A stretch of DNA of 64,000 bases from Streptomyces spiroverticillatus (GTDB lineage Bacteria > Actinomycetota > Actinomycetes > Streptomycetales > Streptomycetaceae). Below, one piece after another: positions 63,432 through 64,000 of this stretch. The stretch spans positions 249,761-313,760 of the forward strand of contig BMUX01000007.1 of NCBI GenBank assembly GCA_014650415.1. The letters run 5' to 3'. A model generated the notes under the pieces. That model did no database searches. It saw only the letters and a program-made list of their open reading frames with translations, and was not told where the DNA came from. The position numbers were made by a program, and so were the translations under genes. Within the stretch, counting starts at the first letter, position 1. Every line of letters begins with the position of its first letter.

Positions 63432-64000
63432 ATGAGCGAGTCCACCACCATCCGCTGGGAACAGGACGAGACCGGCGTCGTCACCCTCACCTTCGACGAC
63501 CCCAACCAGTCCGCGAACACCATGAACCAGGCCTTCAAGGACTCCATCGCGGCCGTCGCCGACCGCGCGGAGGCCGAGAAGGACTCCATCCGGGGCATCA
63601 TCTACGCCTCCGCCAAGAAGACCTTCTTCGCTGGCGGCGACCTCAAGGACATGATCCAGGTCGGCCCCGAGCACGCCCAGCAGGCCTTCGACACCGGTAC
63701 GTCCATCAAGGCCGCCCTGCGCAAGATCGAGACCCTCGGCAAGCCCGTCGTCGCCGCCATCAACGGCGCTGCCCTGGGCGGCGGTTACGAGATCGCGCTC
63801 GCCTCGCACCACCGCATCGCCCTCGACGCGCCCGGCTCCAAGATCGGCCTGCCCGAGGTCACGCTCGGCCTGCTTCCGGCGGGCGGCGGCGTCACCCGTA
63901 CCGTACGCCTCATGGGCATCGCCGACGCGCTGCTCAAGGTCCTCCTCCAGGGCACCCAGTACAGCCCGCAGCGCGCCCTCGAAAACGGTCTCGTCCACGA
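63432..64000 (+). CDS. fadB: fatty oxidation complex alpha subunit (FadB), N-terminal part
   Basis: The frame runs to the window end, so only the first 189 residues are seen. They form an enoyl-CoA hydratase domain: NQSANTMNQAFKDSIAAVAD, FFAGGDLKDMI, the oxyanion-hole GAALGGGYEIALASHHRI and LPEVTLGLLPAGGGVTR. The arrangement after fadA predicts a multifunctional hydratase/3-hydroxyacyl-CoA dehydrogenase. ATG 63432 follows GGAGAAG. Confidence 0.9.
   Translation, partial: MSESTTIRWEQDETGVVTLTFDDPNQSANTMNQAFKDSIAAVADRAEAEKDSIRGIIYASAKKTFFAGGDLKDMIQVGPEHAQQAFDTGTSIKAALRKIETLGKPVVAAINGAALGGGYEIALASHHRIALDAPGSKIGLPEVTLGLLPAGGGVTRTVRLMGIADALLKVLLQGTQYSPQRALENGLVH

Overview
The window is high-GC actinobacterial DNA, almost certainly from a Streptomyces chromosome. 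The evidence is GC-rich wobble positions, long open frames on both strands, a WhiB protein, an SsgA-like sporulation protein, a WhiJ/DUF397/ATPase trio, Tat-exported glycoside hydrolases, a GH46 chitosanase and an F420-type oxidoreductase. Most of it reads as ordinary chromosome. The accessory-looking parts are about 6.8-13.0 kb, the tRNA-like pair near 37.4 kb and the broken leuA/uvrA-like junction near 48.4 kb.

Layout. 0-6.8 kb: exported GH95 alpha-L-fucosidase, PucR regulator, secreted metzincin protease with LGFP wall-binding repeats. 6.8-7.5 kb: an array of about 105-bp direct repeats. 7.5-10 kb: divergent TetR regulator and cytochrome P450 sharing a near-perfect 21-bp palindrome. 10-13 kb: a lower-GC island with an orphan SUKH-type immunity protein and an IS5-like element whose long inverted repeats enclose a broken transposase and an S1-domain gene. 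13.2-16.5 kb: ATP-binding protein, WhiJ-like XRE regulator, DUF397, ECF-like sigma factor and an unknown protein, all in a strongly G-rich top strand. 16.9-27.7 kb: DHA2 efflux pump with a fused winged-helix-like tail, Rv1264-type adenylate cyclase, long-chain acyl-CoA ligase, ABC exporter, two-component system and a TOPRIM protein. 27.9-33.5 kb: GH3 beta-glucosidase, YhgE/Pip-like membrane protein, and divergent NHEJ polymerase and ATP-dependent DNA ligase. 33.5-39.1 kb: FAD oxidoreductase, WhiB protein, GMC oxidoreductase, two tRNA-like sequences and a zinc-ribbon SDR. 39-48.4 kb: chitosanase pair, a 1172-residue HEAT-like protein, acyl-ACP desaturase, DDAH, an ABC ATPase coupled to a leuA remnant. 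48.4-57.4 kb: UvrA-like ATPase, a gene with two apparent compensating frameshifts, ABC-F protein, SsgA-like protein, Fe-S protein, GNAT, BNR-repeat protein, YciI protein and endonuclease V. 57.5-64 kb: trans-acting enoyl reductase-type protein divergent from a beta-oxidation operon (CoA transferase, LLM oxidoreductase, acyl-CoA dehydrogenase, thiolase, FadB) that runs off the end.

Themes: fatty-acid metabolism recurs (acyl-CoA ligase, desaturase, beta-oxidation operon), and several of these genes carry candidate operators. No complete antibiotic cluster, CRISPR array, prophage or origin was seen. All family assignments come from reading motifs, not from searches.
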